Part shown: positions 10,983 to 22,568 of the stretch, piece by piece | How the letters are laid out: each line of letters starts with the position of its first letter | Numbering within the stretch: position 1 is the stretch's first letter | Source of the DNA: Tuctoria greenei | Lineage: Eukaryota > Streptophyta > Magnoliopsida > Poales > Poaceae | NCBI GenBank assembly: GCA_036927565.1 | Contig: JAYESD010000003.1 | Coordinates: 95,403,591 to 95,467,590, forward strand | DNA length: 64,000 nucleotides | Direction of reading: 5' to 3' | Notes under the pieces: model-generated | The model's database searches: none | What the model saw: the letters and a program-made list of their open reading frames with translations, nothing else | What the model was told of the DNA's origin: nothing | Program-made: the position numbers and the translations under genes

Positions 10983-12002
10983 TCAATTTAAGCCATGAGG
11001 ATGCATAACCCCTATTTTGCTACGAATGTAACAAAAACGAGTGAAATCCAAAGGTTTTGTAAAAATGTCAGCCAATTGATGTTCGGTATCTACATGGTGA
11101 AGCACAATGTTTCCTTTTTCAACGTTATCTCGGAGAAAGTGGTACCTAATATCAATGTGCTTAGTTCTAGAATGTTGCACGGGGTTTTTGGCAATGCAAA
11201 TAGCACTAGTGTTATCACAAAACAGTGGAACACTATCTAGATCAACCCCATAGTCCTTAAGTGTTTGAACAATCCAAAGAATTTGTGAGCAAGCACTAGC
11301 AGCAGCTACATATTCAGATTCGGCTGTGGATTGTGCAACTGAATTTTGTTTTCTAGAGGACCAAGCAACAAGAGAATTACCAAGAATATGACAAGCACCG
11401 GAAGTACTTTTCCTATCAATCCTACAACCCCCAAAATCAGCATCCGAAAACGCTTTCAAAGTAACAGTTGAGGAAGAAGGAAGACAAATACCAAATTCTT
11501 GGGTTCCATGTAAGTACCTGAGAATCCTTTTGACGGCTTGACAATGTGAAACACGTGGGGAAGCTTGAAACCGTGCACAAAGACATACGCTGAATTGTAT
11601 GTCCGGTCTTGATGATGTGAGGTACAAAAGTGATCCGATCATGCTTCTATATTCTTTTTGATTCACGGGTTCACCATCTTCATCAAGTTCAAGTGTTGTT
11701 GCTGTTCCCATTGGTGTCCGAAGAGGCTTGCTTTCGTCCATGTTGAAGCGCCTTAGGAGGTCTTTGGTATACTTCGTTTGATGCACAAAGGTACCCTCCT
11801 TGGTTTGCTTGATTTGCAGCCCCAAAAAGTAAGTGAGTTCACCCATCATACTCATTTCAAATTCGGAACTCATCATTGCTGAAAACTTGGACACAAGATC
11901 ATGAGAAGCACAACCAAAGATAATATCATCCACATACACTTGAACGAATAATGAGTCATTGCTATGCTTAAGCACAAAAAGAGTTTTATCAACCTTGCCC
12001 AT
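10983..12002 (-). pseudogene. Copia B reverse transcriptase C-terminal half and RNase H
   Basis: This 339-codon frame carries the copia RT catalytic box FVQVYVDDIIFG (about residue 22) and the thumb region MSMMGELTYFLGLQIKQ. It then has the linker NQKEYRSMIGSLLYLTSSRPDI and an RNase H domain with FSDADFGG, KSTSGACHIL, STAESEYVAAASACSQ and the C-terminal TKHIDIRYHFLRD...QLADIFTKPL. It is in the same frame as the integrase/RT segment above 12015, from which a single TAA (12015-12017) separates it. The domain order and wording are Ty1/copia of the SIRE/Maximus type. Confidence 0.92.
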
Positions 12003-12014
12003 GGTAAACCCCTT

Positions 12015-13634
12015 TTAAAGTAAGAATGTTTTTAACCTATCATACCATGCTCTAGGGGCTTGTTTGAGACCGTATAAGGCTTTGGACAGTTTGTAAACAT
12101 GATTAGGAAAATCTGGATTTTCAAAATCCGGTGGTTGTTTGACATAAACCTCCTCATCTATGTAGCCATTAATAAAAGCACTTTTAACATCCATTTGATA
12201 TAGCTTAAAACCTTTAGGTGCTGCAAAAGCTAAGAAAATTCTTATGGCTTCTAATCTAGCGACAGGAGCAAAAGTTTCATCAAAATCTAGACCTTCAACT
12301 TGAGTGAAACCTTGAGCAACCAACCTAGCTTTATTCCTAACCACAACCCCATCCTCACTTTGTTTATTTTTAAATACCCATTTAGTTCCAATTAAAGTGT
12401 GACCTTGAGTTTGAGGTACAAGTTTCCAAACATTATTTCTTTCAAAATTTTCTAACTCTTCTTGCATGGCAATAATCCAAGATTCATTAGTGAGTGCGTG
12501 TGATATATCTTCGGGTTCAAAAGAAGCAACAAAAGCAGAATGAGCATGAGAGTTTGGATCGCAAAACCTGGACCGTGTGACTCGTTCGTGCAAGCTTCCA
12601 ATCATCTGTTGTGGGGGATGATCTTGGTAAAAATGTAGGGGAACAGATGTCTCACAAGCTTCTTCTTCATTAGGTTCATCGTAGATTGATGAGCTTGTGA
12701 CTTGTGGACAATCAGGACCAGCATAGGTGATAGCCGGAGCTTGTTCAATGTTCGGAGCTGGACACGTGTCAACTTCGGAACTACCAGGCAGTATCACCGG
12801 CTCTTCTTCATCTTCGAAAATACCCTCCCCCTGAGGATACAGATCTGGTCCTGCAACACCGGAGCTAGTACCTGGGCTAGCTTCATCAAAAGACACTTCA
12901 CAAGTCTCCACAATTTTGTTAGTGTCAAGTAAAAGCACACGGTAGCCTCTAGTATGAGATGGATAACCAAGAAACATGCCATCAATGGATCTAGGTTCAA
13001 ATTTATCAAGATTACCATGTTTCTTAACAAAGCATTTGCAACCAAAGACCCGAAAGTGTGTAACACTAGGCCTATGTCCAAACCGAAGCTCATATGGTGT
13101 TGTACCTAGCTTAGCACGCAAGAAAACACGATTTGAGACATAACAAGTAGTTGCTAACGCATCAGCCCAAAATTTCCTAGGAGTTTGATATTCATCAAGC
13201 ATAGTCCTAGCCATCTCAACTAAGGTTTCGTTCTTTCTTTCTACAACACCGTTTTGTTGAGGTACATATGGGGAATAAAGTTGATGATCTATTCCATTTT
13301 CAGCACAAAAGTGATCGAAAGATTGATTTTTAAATTCAGTTACGTTATCACTTCTAATTGCCTTTAAAGATCCTGGGTGATCAATTGATAATCTAAGAAA
13401 TAAAGTCCTAAAGTGACTAAAAGCTTCATTCTTAGACGCCATAAAGTAAACCCAAGAGTATCTAGAATAATCATCAACAATCACAAGAACATACCATTTA
13501 CCTCTGAAAGATTGAACACGTGAAGGTCCTACGGTGTCGAGATGCAAAAGTTGACATGGTTCAATTGTCATGATCATTGTGAGAGGAGTATGTGAACCTG
13601 CAACCATCTTAGCATGTCTACAAGAAGAGCACAC
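12015..13634 (-). pseudogene. Copia B integrase and RT N-terminal half
   Basis: The first 250 residues are integrase: HLDTVGPSR and VIVDDYSRYSWVYF with catalytic Asp, IRSDNVTEF with the second Asp, and QQNGVVERKNETL with the Glu. The C-terminal module GMFLGYPSHTRGYRV follows. An acidic, low-complexity linker follows, then the RT start: HALTNESWIIAMQEEL, TKWVFKNKQ, ARLVAQGFTQVEGLDFDETFAPVARLE, YQMDVKSAFINGYIDEEVYVKQPP and ALYGLKQAPRAWYDRL. The segment ends at a TAA within RT. All integrase catalytic residues are preserved. Confidence 0.92.
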
Positions 13635-14264
13635 AATTTATTTGTCCCCTTTAAGCTTAGGCAACCCACGTATGCAATCAAGAGCACTAACACGCTTAGG
13701 TGATCAAAGCCTACGTGACCAAGTCTACGATGCCAAAAATATAAGTCCTTTGAATCATTAGCAACTAGACACCTATGCTTAGAGGAAGACATATCAAAAT
13801 CAGCTTTAAAAACTCTTCCAAACTGAGACATGTTAAAAATAAGCTCACTATTTGAACTTACAAGTTTGCAGCAGTTTTTATTTAAAATAATTTCTAGATT
13901 TTCATCTAGCAATTGTGCAACAGAAAGCAAGTTGTATTTCAGATTTTGACAAGTGCCACATCCTTCAAAGTGTAGTGATCATTTACTCTAACCGAACCCT
14001 TAGCAATAATAGGAGTTGAAGAATTATCGGCAAAAGTAACATTCTCTACACGTGACACAAAAGAGAGAGAGAGGAGAACCAATCTTTGTTACCGGTCCTG
14101 TGGCGTGAGCAACCTGAATCCACAATCCAAATGTTCTCCTTCCTCAAACGTGTAACCTACATAGAAGCACAATACGTCGATGACTCAATACTGGGGTTAG
14201 TCAAAAGGCATTTAGGTATCCAGTACTGAGTCACACGACGTGCAGTAGGAAAAACACGCGAAAG
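13574..14264 (-). pseudogene. Copia B protease and pre-integrase zinc finger, frame-broken
   Basis: On the minus strand near 14130-14080 the words NIWIVDSGCSRHRTG mark the copia aspartic protease active site (DSG). Further on, LYFWHRRLGHVGFDHL is the GAG-pre-integrase zinc-binding motif (H..H), with the matching CxxC as CSSC at the start of the next segment. The stretch changes frame at least twice and has several stops, so protease would not be made. The open part is 13930-13574, in a different frame from gag and integrase. Confidence 0.82.
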
Positions 14265-16538
14265 CTAAGATAAAACAACAGGTTTATGAGTCGAAGTTTG
14301 AGGTTTTCTATTCTTAACTCTTTTAGCACAAAAACCAGTAGCTCCGGAGGTAAAAGCAGCAGTTCCAAAAGACAAGGCTGACACTCCAGAAATAAAAGCT
14401 GAAGTTCCGAAGGAAACAACAGAAGGTCCGGGAGCTCTCGGAGCTATCGGAGCTATCGGGGATGCTTTTGCGGATTTCTTACCAGAAGGTCCGAAAGCTA
14501 CCTTTTCAAATTTCTGACTCACTAAAGCAGGTTGTGTTTTTCTAATTGCATGAAAGTTATAAGATCTAGCAATTTTTCTTTCCTTTTTCTGTTGTTTAGC
14601 TAGTCTATAACAAAAATCTATGACATGACCATCTCTACCACAGAAGGTACAATGAAATTTAACTTTGTGTTCATGTCTAGATGAGCAAGCAATATTTTTA
14701 TTTGAAACCGAATGAGACAACACTCCTGCAGATTTGAAAACCACTCCCTTTTGTTTAAGAACTGTTTGAATCAAACTACTTCCTAATGACTTCACAATTT
14801 TAGGTGGATGTGACTTAGCATGAGCATGAGAATCAAAACCTAAACCAGTTTTATCATTGCAAGACTTGGAAGAATTAAGCAGCAAGTTTAGGTTCTTATT
14901 CCCATTACAAAACCGATCTAATGTCCTATGCATGCTGTCAAGTTTATTGGACAGATCAAGGCAATTTTCACATGAAGTTTTTCCTTTTAGTTTGCAATTG
15001 GAACAAAATTTAACTTCATGAGAACGTAAAGCATTGTTCAATATAGAAATTTCATTCATACCATCTTGCAGTTTTTTATTAAGATCATCACAACTAGAAC
15101 AATGCAAATCAATTGTAGAACAAGAATCATCTTTTAAGTTTCCAATATTAAGTGTAGCAAGCTCTCTGTTCTTTTCAATTTCTTCATCAAGTCTATCTAG
15201 AGTGGAGGAGTGTGCACTTCTTAATGTGGACAATTGTTCATAGATTAAGTCACATGAGGGACATGCATCATCACTAGGAATCAAAGTTTTTAAACGGTTA
15301 ATTTCAAATTTTAGTGATTCAATTTTAGCAGCACTATCCCTAAGCTTTTTGTCCTTTTTCTTAACAATAACAGTGGCAAGAGAAATAGCATCACACATTT
15401 CTTCGCAAGTAGGACATACCTCTTCATTGTCGCTGTTGTGTTCTGCCTCCTCCATACTTGATCTTGACTTGCCCGCCATAAAGCACAAGTTTGCCAAATC
15501 ATCTTCATCTTCATCACTTCCAATGTCCATGTCGCTTGAACTGAACTCTTGAAGCGCGGTGATGAAACTGTTGATCATCTTGCGTCCTATGGTACCTTTC
15601 TTCTTCTTGTTGGAATTTCCAGAGGAGGTCCGAACCTTGCTTTGTTTTTCTTCCCGGGTGGTCGGACCTGAAAGGTTAGGGCATTCTGTACAAAAGTGTC
15701 CTGTTTTACCACATTCAAAACAGCGTTGAGGTTCGGAGCTTCCTCTCCTTCTAGTTCTCACATTTTGCAATGCTTTTGAGAATCTAGTAGAGATGAGTGC
15801 CAACTCCTCTTCTGGAAATTCTTCGATCTGCTCCAGGGTTAGTGAGGACAACAAAGCAAGAGTATTTCAAGATGATGATTGGCCGGAGCTAGACATATCA
15901 CGTTGTGAAACAAATGCAATAGACTTATTTGGGTTCTTACGTGCTAGGATGTCAATTTCATAAGTTTTTAGTTTAGAATAAAGTACATCTAATGTAAGAT
16001 AACTCATGACAGTTGATTCACGAATAGATGTTACTTTCATCTCCCAAATTGACATGTCTAATGCACTAAGAAGTTGCCTAGCATTCTCAGCATCAGAAAA
16101 ATTTACATTGACACTACGTAAGTTGCTGAGAATTTTATTGAAATGAGCAAAAAGGTCATCAATAGACTCACCTGGTTGCATCTCAAAACGCATATATTCC
16201 TTTTTGAACATATCTTGTTTTACCTCCTTGATTGTGTTGGAGCCTTCATGGTAATCACAGAGAGCTCTCCAAACATCGTATGCTGATCGGAGGTGCGCGA
16301 CACGATCAAAGTCGCTTTGAGTGAGTCCTTGGATGATCAAGTTTCAGGCTTTGTTGTTGTTGTCGACGTCCCGTAGGTTTGTGGCCGTGACTTGATCATT
16401 GGGTGGCACTTCATAAGGCTTATACACCTTCTCCCATATTGCAAAGCCTTGTGCATGGATGAAAGCCTCCATGCGTGCCTTCCAAACCTGGAAATCAATA
16501 CCAGTAAACACACAAGGTTTGACGGAGTACTTCTCCAT
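14265..16538 (-). pseudogene. Copia B gag
   Basis: Three open stretches in one frame (16538-16344, 16340-15867, 15854-14265) are separated only by stops. The N-terminus, FTGIDFQVWKARMEAFIHAQG, is the usual start of SIRE-type gag. The middle has the UBN2-like capsid region (YDVWRALCDYHEG, FKKEYMRFEMQPGESIDDLFAHFN). A CCHC knuckle, CFECGKTGHFCTEC, is followed by a long, coiled-coil-prone, Cys-pair-rich region. A second knuckle, CTFCGRDGHVIDFC, comes near the end. The C-terminal 70 residues are Ala/Ser/Pro-rich. The length, about 750 codons in all, is large, as is usual for SIRE/Maximus gag. Confidence 0.88.
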
Positions 16539-16584
16539 GATGATTAGTCAAAAACACGTGCAAATCTCAAAGATTAGAGCATCG

Positions 16585-16598
16585 TGGCTCTGATACCA
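16585..16598 (-). other. Primer-binding site for initiator Met tRNA (copia B)
   Basis: TGGTATCAGAGCCA on the minus strand, two bases from the LTR edge at 16601. Confidence 0.93.
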
Positions 16599-16600
16599 AT

Positions 16601-18498
16601 TGTAGGATCGAAGAGCACGTGAAAAGCTACCAGAGGGGGGGTGAATGGTAGATTTAAAAATCTTACGCAGCGGAAACAATTAAACCCCAAACCCTTTCGG
16701 CAGAAAAACGATCTATTAAAGAAATCGTGTGTGAGACTAGTCTAAACGTGTTTCACCGTGACAAAAGTGATAGATATCAGAGAGATTCAAGTCACGAATA
16801 CAACACAAAAAGAATCACTCAAATCCGTCGAGAAAAACTCAAGTTATGATCGAAAGATCAAACAATGGTCAATCTGCCCTACCCGAGAAAAAAACAGTTC
16901 TGGAATGCTGCAGAGAAACTCGTGTAGATTAGAAACCACAAAACCAATGACCGTGAAATTTTTACATATGATAGATAATCAAGTTTTGAAGACAACCCAA
17001 AAAGAATCACGTCAATTGGATCTGTAAAACTCGAGTTATGATAAAACCACCGACGAAAGATAGTGCTGTCCAGAAACTCGACGAGTAAAACTTGTCTGGA
17101 ACAAGTCGGACGAACAAGGCACAAAAGTTCCTTCAAACTACGAATTTTATTCAATAGAACATAAGAGGAACAGCCCCAAAGTTGTGCACCACGAGCTCTG
17201 GGCTCCCTTGCTTATATAACCAGCCCTTAGGCCAACCCAATATCAACTAGGACTCCAATCCTACTCAGATCACGAATCGTAACTTTCCATAACTGCTCAA
17301 GATTCTTCTATACGCAGATAGAAGCAATCTTAAGACTTCCAAACACCTTAGGAACGTATCCCACATTCCTAAACAACTCAAATTCGTGACCCACACGAAA
17401 TCCTATCATAACCAACTCAAATCTTTCCATATTTGAGTCAAACCCGACTCAGCCGCAGCCTGAGTCCATAACCTAGTCGGTTGGACCTTTCCGACCAATT
17501 CTTTACGTCCACATCTCTTCATCATGTCTCGGAACCATGTAGCCACGTCCATGCACTCCTTGCACACGTGCAAATCTTCCTTCGACGTCCAGTAACCTTC
17601 ATATGCACCGCCCTTGATTCAATCATCCTACGCGACCTCCTGATCAGCTCAACCACAGTTCCTTCCGAACTTGGTTGTTGGAACCTCATCTCCTCCCTGA
17701 GACTAGTCCAATGGATCCCATCACCCGCCATGTCGTGAACTCAAGCAACACCTGCACATGAATAAACAACCAATCCATACGAGCTCAAGTCCTCGACTTG
17801 ACTCAAGTTAGTTCCGAACACAACACCTTACGTGAGAACCTCACATAAGCATGTTGCAAAACCACAGTAACACGATATCATCCATATCAACCAAAATGCA
17901 CCAAAAACTTAGCAAATGAATACTAAGATATCTTTCCAACAATGTAAAGCAAGTACGAAACAATGCAAATGAAAAGCAGAAGCACTATGGTCATATTCCG
18001 GACCTTGCCCGAGCAACCCGAACCTTGAGCCAGAGCTAACAAAAGCTAGTAGAACCTAGCGTCGGAGCTTACCAAAACTAGTACAATGAGGCACCTACCG
18101 GAGCTTACCAAAACTAGTAGATCCTAGCACTGGAGCTTACCAAAAACTAGTCAAAACTAGTCAACCCAAAATCGGAGCTAGACAAAGTACGTCGGAGTTT
18201 AGCAAAAGCATGCCGGAGCTATCAAATATATGCCGGAGCTAACAAAGACATGCCGGAGCTAAAGATAAAGCTCACCGGAGCTAACCAAAGCTAGTCAGAC
18301 CTTACCAAGAAGCCGGACCTAGCATCTAATGTAGTCGGAGCTACCCAAAACAAGTCGGACCTATGGTCGGACCTTGCTGTAGCTTAGAGCTAGAGTCGGA
18401 CCTTGATAAAAAGGTGTTTTGGTGATATTCAAAACTTTTATCGTCAAAGCAAGTGTATTCACTACAAGCCAATGTATTCAGCACATATAGGTCTTACA
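16601..18498 (-). repeat. Copia B 5' LTR
   Basis: It starts TGTAGGATCG and ends AGGTCTTACA in plus orientation. It pairs with 8080-9951 and is 26 bases longer because of an indel near 17112-17137. A TATATAAG box on the minus strand lies at 17211-17218. The CCGGAGCT/TCGGACCT word array is at about 18000-18410. Several units differ by single bases from the other LTR. Confidence 0.95.
17211..17218 (-). promoter_or_regulatory. LTR TATA box (copia B)
   Basis: TATATAAG on the minus strand in the 5' LTR, oriented to transcribe gag-pol. Confidence 0.6.
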
Positions 18499-18503
18499 CT
18501 ATT
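18499..18503. repeat. Target-site duplication of copia B, right copy (CTATT)
   Basis: Matches 8075-8079. With one copy removed, the copia A reading continues from the gag end into the protease words YSSGGSKWVLDSGCTNHM. Confidence 0.93.
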
Positions 18504-19876
18504 CCTCTGGTGGATCGAAATGGGTGCTAGATAGTGGATGCACCAACCACATGATCGCAGAAAGAAGGATGTTTGTTGAATATGAAGAAAATGAAGATCC
18601 AAGTGAGGGCATCTATTTTTGAGACAATAGTCAAGGAAGGGTGCTCGGTACCGATCAAATTGCAATATCATCTCAACACACGCTTTCTCATGTTTTGCAT
18701 GTCGACTCCTTAGATTATAACCTTCTGTCCATATCTCAATTATGTGACAAGGGTTATAATTGCTTGTTCACTAATGAGGGTGTGACCGTCTCTAGAAGGA
18801 GTGATGACTCGGTTGCATTCAAGGGTGTGTTAAAGGGAAAACATTATCTTGTTGACTTAAACAAAGATAAACCCAACCTTGACACATGCTTGATTGCAAA
18901 GACTGACATGGGTTGGCTGTGGCATAGACGGCTAGCACATGTTGGTATGAGGAATCTTAAAAAACTCCTTAAGGGCAATCACATCCGAGGTTTGAAGGAT
19001 GTTGTTTTTGAGAAAGACATGCCTTGTAGCGCGTGCCAAGCCGGGAAGCAAGTAGGAGCACCTCATCCCGCGAAGAACGTCATGACAATGACAAGACCGC
19101 TCGAGCTACTTCACATGGATCTGTTTGGTCCAATTGCTTACATAAGCATCGGTGGTAACAAATACGACTTAGTAATTGTTGATGATTTTTCACGCTTCAC
19201 GTGGGTTTCCTTTTTGCATGATAAGACAGAAACTCAAGGAACCCTCAAGAAGTTTCTCAAGCGTGCCCAAAATAAGTTTTCATTGAAGATAAAGAACATA
19301 TGAAGTGATAATGGCAAGGAGTTCAAGAACACCCAAGTTGAGGAGTACCTAGACAAAGAAGGCATAAAGCATGAATTTTCAGCACCGTATTCCCCTCAAC
19401 AAAACAGAGTAGCGGAAAGGAAGAACCAAACCCTCACTGAGATGGCGAGGACAATGCTTGATGAGTACAAGACTTCGGATTGGTTTCGGGCGGAAGTGGT
19501 TAACACCGCTTGTCACGCCATAAACCGACTCTATCTTCATCACCTACTCAAGAAAATCTCATATGAACTATTCACCGGTAAGAAGCCTAATATTTCCTAT
19601 TTTCAAGTTTTCGGTTCTAAATGTCATATCTTGAACAAGAAGCCTAGGACTTCAAAGTTCGCTTCGAACTCCGATGAAGGTTTCTTGCTTGGCTATGATT
19701 CGAGCTCTTACGCCTATCGTGTCTTCAACAAGGTCTCTAGACTTGTTGAAGTAGCACGTGACATAGTGTTCGATGGAACTAACGACTTTCAAGAAGAGCA
19801 AGTTGATCAATGTGTGCTAGATAGAGAAGAAGCTCCATGTCAAGCGTTGAGAAGAATGGTGTTGGGCGATGTTTGA
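18504..19876 (+). pseudogene. Copia A protease and integrase
   Basis: The reading starts with the protease active site KWVLDSGCTNHM and then has a TGA at about 18620. It continues with LHVDSLDYNLLSISQLCD, the pre-integrase motif LWHRRLAHVGMRN...CSACQAGKQ, and the integrase core: LLHMDLFGPI, VIVDDFSRFTWVSFL, SDNGKEFK and SPQQNRVAERKNQTL. At 19301-19303 a TGA stands where related copies have Arg (a CGA-to-TGA change). In the Glu motif, NGVAERKN appears as NRVAERKN, but the catalytic Glu is kept. The module GFLLGYDSSSYAYRVFNK follows. The frame ends at a TGA at 19874-19876. Confidence 0.86.
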
Positions 19877-20272
19877 CCACAAGCGCCACCTCCAAATGCG
19901 AATGATGAAGATGAACCATAAGTGAAGGTAAATGATCAAGGGGGAGATTCTACACAAGATCAACCTCAAGAAGACGAAGATGATCAACACACCAATGAAG
20001 GCAACTATTCAGGGGGAGAAGAAGACAATCATGAAGATACAAGACCGCAAGTGCCACACCCAAAAGTACACCAATGCATCCAAAGAGATCACCCCGTCGA
20101 CACATAATCGGTGACATCCAAAAGGGAGTAACAACTACATCTCGAATTGCTAATCTTTGTGAACATTACTTGTTTGTATCCTCTTTGGAACCTCACAGGG
20201 TTGAAGATTCATTGAAAGATTCGGATTGGGTGGTGGCAATGCAAGAAGAACTTAAACTTCAAACAAAACGAG
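19877..20272 (+). pseudogene. Copia A integrase-RT linker (acidic, with polypurine-like tracts)
   Basis: The linker encodes Asp/Glu/Asn/Gln-rich sequence (QGGDSTQDQPQEDEDDQH). It then reads HPKVHQCIQRDHPVDT and, after stops, SLEPHRVEDSLKDSDWVVAMQEEL, the start of the copia RT region. Two purine runs, CAAGGGGGAGAT near 19938 and CAGGGGGAGAAG near 20010, resemble polypurine tracts. A frame change near 20100-20270 breaks the reading. Confidence 0.7.
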
Positions 20273-21109
20273 GTGTGGGAACTCGTCAAAAGACCCAAGT
20301 TTGACGTCGTCAACACCAAATGGGTCTTTCACAACAAACAAGACGAACACGGGGTGGTGAAAAGGAACAAGGCACGACTTGTGGCCAAAGGGTATTCACA
20401 AGTCGAAGGTTTGGATTTCGGCAAAACCTTTGATCCAATAGCTAGACTTGAATCGATTAGAATATTACTTGCGTATGCTACTCACCATGATTTCAAGCTT
20501 TATCAAATTGATGTGAAAAGTGCCTTCCTCAACGGACCAATCAAGGAGGAGGTGTATATGGAGCAACCCCCCGGATTCGAAGATCAAGAGTTCCCCGACT
20601 ATGTGTTCAAACTGCGTAAGGCTCTCTATGGCCTCAAACAAGCTCCTAGAGCTTGGTATGAGTGCCTTAGAGATTTTCTAATTGAAAATGGATTTAAGAT
20701 TGACAAAGCTGATTATACGTTGTTTACCAAACATTTTGACAATGATCTATTTATCTGTCAAATTTATGTTGATGATATTATTCTTGACTCAACTAACAAA
20801 TCCATTTGTGAAGAATTTAGTAAGATTATGACAGATAGATTAGAGATGTCCATGATGGGAGAATTGAAGTATTTCTTGAGATTCCAAGTGAGGCAACAAA
20901 AGTAAGGGATGTTCATAAGCCAAACCAAGTACACTCAAGACATACTCAAGAAGTTTGGAATGGACAAGGCAAAGACTATAAAGACTCCCGTGGCAAAAAA
21001 TGGACACTTGGATCTCAATGAAGACGGACCAAGCGTGGATCAAAAGGTATATCACTCCATGATTGGCTCCCTATTTACTTATGTGCACCTAGGCCTGACA
21101 TTATGTTGA
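20273..21109 (+). pseudogene. Copia A reverse transcriptase
   Basis: The frame holds TKWVFHNKQDEHGVVKRNK, ARLVAKGYSQVEGLDF, the fingers/palm words YQIDVKSAFLNGPIKEEVYMEQPPGFED, ALYGLKQAPRAWYECL and the catalytic box CQIYVDDIILDS. MSMMGELKYFLRFQV follows. A TAA at 20903-20905 breaks the thumb region. The frame continues as ISQTKYTQDILKKFGMDKAK and DQKVYHSMIGSL before another break at 21109. It is closely related to the RT of copia C (38953-39621), which supports one family. Confidence 0.88.
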
Positions 21110-21706
21110 GTGTATGTTTGTGTGCAAGATTTCAAGCCAATCCTAAGGAATGTCATTTGACAGCCGTAAAAATAATCTTGCAATATTTAGTTCATACACC
21201 CAAGCTAGGCCTTTGATATCCTAAAGGTTCAAAATTAAATCTCATTGGATACTCCGATGCATATTATGCCGGATGTAAAGTAGATAGAAAAAGTACCTCC
21301 GGTACATGCCAATTTCTAGGTAGATCCCTAGTTGCTTGGTCCTCCAAGAAACAAAACTCCATTGCCTTATCCACGACCAAAGCAGAGTATGTTACATCTG
21401 GGAGTTGTTGTGCACAACTCCTTTGGATGCGACAAACTCTAAGGGATTACGGTTACAATATGAGCCGTATTCCACTCCTTTGTGATAATTAGAGTGCCAT
21501 TATTCCCATAATCACGTTGAGCACTCTAGGACCAAACACATAGACATCACTTTTTGAGAGACCACTCAATGAAAGGCGACATAGCCATTTCCCATGTCAA
21601 CATCAAAAAACAACTAGCCGATATCTTTACCAAGCCACTTGATGAAAACAATTTTTGCAAGCTCCGAAATGAACTAAATATCCTAGATGCTCGGAACGTG
21701 GCTTGA
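21110..21706 (+). pseudogene. Copia A RNase H remnant
   Basis: In shifting frames this stretch reads SVCLCARFQANPKECH, GYSDAYYAGCKVDRKSTSGTCQFLG, AWSSKKQNS, QLADIFTKPLDE and the pol terminus LNILDARNVA before a TGA at 21704-21706. Those words match the intact RNase H of copia C almost position by position. Stops and at least two frame changes make it inactive. The RNase H Asp of SDA is retained. Confidence 0.82.
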
Positions 21707-22568
21707 AAACTTGCATACCTATATGGCTTCTTCAAAATCCATTGTGTGTGTTATGAAAATCATCTCTCTCTATTTTCTTCAAAAAACTATGTTAATTACT
21801 TGATCTTGGTGAACCGTGGTCATAGAATGAATGTTGTATGCTTACTGATCATATTCATCAAGATTATTGTGTGTTTTGCCCCCTATTTTTCTTTGTAAGA
21901 ACCTTCAAATATATACAAATGGCTAATTATATCTGTTCTCATGACTACGGACTAGTCTGCAGAGCTCCGGTAGTCCGGACTAGTCCGATCGACCACGGAA
22001 ATGATTTTTTGACTCCATAACCTTAAGGGCGACCAAACCCCAATCCCCTTCACCCTCACAACATCTCTCACACTCTCTCTCCTCACTCAAGTGCCACCAA
22101 AGCGATTTGGCGAGTTCTCCACCAAATCTTCTCGAATCTCCGTGGGAAACGATCTTCATCGCAAGGAGATCAAGAACCATGGACTTGTCCGCATCGAAAA
22201 CACCTTCAACTCCAAGAATCGAAGGATTTTGGTAAATTTTCTCCCAAACCCTGGAACTTACGATTTCTCTTGCTTTTGCTCAAATAGCTTAGCTCCTCTA
22301 GTCCATACTTGATTCCATGTTGTAGTTCAACTATTCCTACTCACTTGTGCATTGAGAAACACCATTGCCTTGCCAGTTAGGGTTCATACCACTGAATATC
22401 AGACTAGTCCGGTCTCGGTGCGGACAAGTCCAGTACACCAGACTAGTCCGCATCTGAGCACCGGACAAGTCCGATTTTTAACGGAACTCAACCCTAAATT
22501 CCTCTACTCAATTTGTTTCCTTTCCATCAATTCTCAACCTTGTACTATATAATCCTCTTGTCACAACA
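21707..22568 (+). other. Leader region of the copia A third ORF, with a probable 5' UTR intron
   Basis: Non-coding. A CT-rich stretch near 22060-22090 (CTCACACTCTCTCTCC) resembles a plant 5' UTR start. A donor-like TTTG/GTAAAT occurs at 22231/22232. The matching acceptor position before the third ORF ATG reads CAC (22562-22564) instead of CAG. Copia C has an intact GTAAAA...CAG pair with almost the same spacing (332 versus 333 bases). CGGACTAGTCCG words occur at 21950-21992 and 22404-22482, the latter inside the inferred intron. Confidence 0.55.

Larger units (their letters stand above)
8080..18498 (-). mobile_element. Copia B: complete SIRE/Maximus-type element nested in copia A
   Basis: Both LTRs are present (8080-9951 and 16601-18498), each with TG/CA ends. 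They are flanked by the five-base duplication CTATT. On the minus strand the internal part holds a primer-binding site, gag with two zinc knuckles, protease, integrase, RT, RNase H and a polypurine tract. It inserted at the gag/protease junction of copia A. The coding frame is mostly one frame with a small number of stops plus frame breaks around protease. The LTRs are still closely similar by eye, so the insertion is younger than copia A. Confidence 0.95.
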
